Of a stretch of DNA of 64,000 bases, positions 63,273 through 64,000 are shown piece by piece (within the stretch, counting starts at the first letter, position 1; every line of letters starts with the position of its first letter). Origin of the DNA: Tepidaquicella sp964564635 (lineage in GTDB: Bacteria; Bacteroidota; Ignavibacteria; Tepidaquicellales; Tepidaquicellaceae); assembly GCA_964564635.1 (NCBI GenBank), contig CAZMAR010000002.1, forward strand, positions 124,001 through 188,000, written 5' to 3'. The notes beneath the pieces are model-generated. The model was not told the origin of the DNA. It saw only the letters and a program-made list of their open reading frames with translations, and did no database searches. The translations under genes were made by a program, and so were the position numbers.

Positions 63273-64000
63273 TTAATTTCTGGAAAACATACATAAAAGT
63301 TCACATATTCTATCTTGCTTCTTCCGAAAGAACGAAGTATTTTCCTTCTTAAATCCATTCATTGCAATATAAAAAATTAAAAGCTCATTGTCTCGGGAAA
63401 TTGCATACCCAGCAAGAGTACTTACATAATTTAAAGTTCCGGTTTTTGCATAAACATTGTGTTCCGCTTCAGTATTTTTCATTCTTTTTGATAAAGTCCC
63501 ATCAACTCCTGCAATAGAAAGCGAATTCATAAATGTATCAAAAATATCTACCTGGTCATACATAAATTTTAATAATTTTGTTATTGAACTTGAAGTAACC
63601 ATATTGTACCTCGATAATCCAGAGCCCTCTAAAATCTCGTATGAATTTCTATTTATTCCAATACTATTAAGAAAATCTATAATTACCTCAGTCCCTTTTT
63701 TTAAACTTCCCGGAGGAGATTTAATTTCTGCACCTAAAACTTTATAAACTGTAATTGCTGATTGATTATCACTGGGTTTATTCATATTTGAAATTACTTC
63801 ATTTATTGGTCTAAGAAATCTTACAAGTACTTTTAATGATTCAGGGGTTGTACCTGGAATAACAATGCCTTTAAACTCAATATTTAATGATGTAATTTCT
63901 TTAATTAAATAAGTAGCAGCATAGAACGCCGGATTTTTCGAAGTGCTATTTTTATCTATGCTCAGAGCTGTTACATAGGGCCAGTATTTAGGGTCTGTAT
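63273..64000 (-). CDS. dacB: D-Ala-D-Ala carboxypeptidase/endopeptidase, S13 (PBP4) family, C-terminal part
   Basis: The frame is open from the right edge to the stop at 63273, about 242 residues of a longer periplasmic protein. NKPSDNQSA holds the SxN motif, GSGLSRYNMVTSSS follows, and YAKTGTLNYVSTLAGY holds the KTG triad, all typical of DacB/PBP4, which trims and cleaves peptidoglycan cross-links. The SxxK nucleophile and the signal peptide lie beyond the window. An internal Met at 63785 is not the start, since the conserved fold continues upstream. clpS starts 10 bases downstream. Confidence 0.9.
   Translation of the reverse strand, partial: TDPKYWPYVTALSIDKNSTSKNPAFYAATYLIKEITSLNIEFKGIVIPGTTPESLKVLVRFLRPINEVISNMNKPSDNQSAITVYKVLGAEIKSPPGSLKKGTEVIIDFLNSIGINRNSYEILEGSGLSRYNMVTSSSITKLLKFMYDQVDIFDTFMNSLSIAGVDGTLSKRMKNTEAEHNVYAKTGTLNYVSTLAGYAISRDNELLIFYIAMNGFKKENTSFFRKKQDRICELLCMFSRN

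Overview
This is a very AT-rich bacterial chromosome segment with tightly packed genes, often only 2-50 bases apart and in same-strand runs. I see no phage genes, insertion sequences, CRISPR arrays, rRNA or tRNA. The lineage looks like the Bacteroidota/Chlorobi group, most probably an Ignavibacteria-like organism. The reasons are a secreted beta-propeller protein ending in a type IX secretion sorting domain with the NYPNPFNP signature (36609-37850), a large TPR lipoprotein resembling PorW/SprE, the long form of QueA, a Bacteroidota-style Lnt, weak Shine-Dalgarno sequences and frequent TTG/GTG starts. This placement is inference; no rRNA is present to confirm it.

Layout. 1-916: start of an exported oligoendopeptidase F (minus). 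1130-7368: plus-strand run of an unknown protein, obgE, surE, a UPF0173 hydrolase, parA, parB and ridA. 7381-8923: rpsT, a Cys-rich C_GCAxxG_C_C protein and a small membrane protein. 8989-11790: ruvB, then a three-gene exported thiol cluster (membrane rhodanese, MauE/DoxX-like protein, DUF1573 protein). 11827-17450: a MATE transporter, then a striking pair made of a TPR-TM-SPOR protein and a tandem HU-domain protein with a long acidic tail. 17452-22132: minus-strand lnt, PAP2 phosphatase, ispF, dinB (with a three-half-site operator) and csp. 22438-25819: queA, a D-cysteine desulfhydrase-like enzyme, a DinB-superfamily protein and a deoxyribonucleotidase-like phosphatase. 26227-34315: a TPR lipoprotein overlapping convergently with the last gene of a complete sufBCDSE-sufT operon. 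34549-40187: a TPR plus cold-shock-domain fusion, an isochorismatase-family pseudogene, a T9SS cargo protein, and a porin-pstS operon with a PhoP-like box. 40452-52955: der, yifB, dnaN, recF, a DUF721/DciA protein, gyrB, uppP and a nuclease-helicase. 53066-57685: aldehyde dehydrogenase, two exported TPR paralogues, an OB-fold lipoprotein and era. 57688-64000: minus-strand run of dacB (partial), clpS, an exported TPR protein, uvrB and an unknown exported protein.

How the genes fit together. Most of the window is core housekeeping: chromosome segregation (parAB), replication and repair (dnaN-recF-DUF721-gyrB, ruvB, uvrB, dinB), ribosome-linked GTPases (obgE, der, era), Fe-S assembly (suf) and envelope synthesis (lnt, uppP, PAP2, dacB). 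parAB and the dnaN-gyrB cluster suggest the segment lies near the replication origin, but dnaA is not here and I could not identify oriC.

The most interesting material is not a mobile defence island. It is a set of lineage-specific features: the HU/SPOR gene pair that could link nucleoid and envelope, the three-gene periplasmic thiol/sulfur cluster, a sliding clamp with about 105 extra residues, the ATACCAT/ATGGTAT operator on dinB, a PhoP-type box on porin-pstS, a TPR-cold-shock fusion, a Dna2-like nuclease-helicase with unusual cysteine spacing, and a ClpS with altered N-degron pocket residues.
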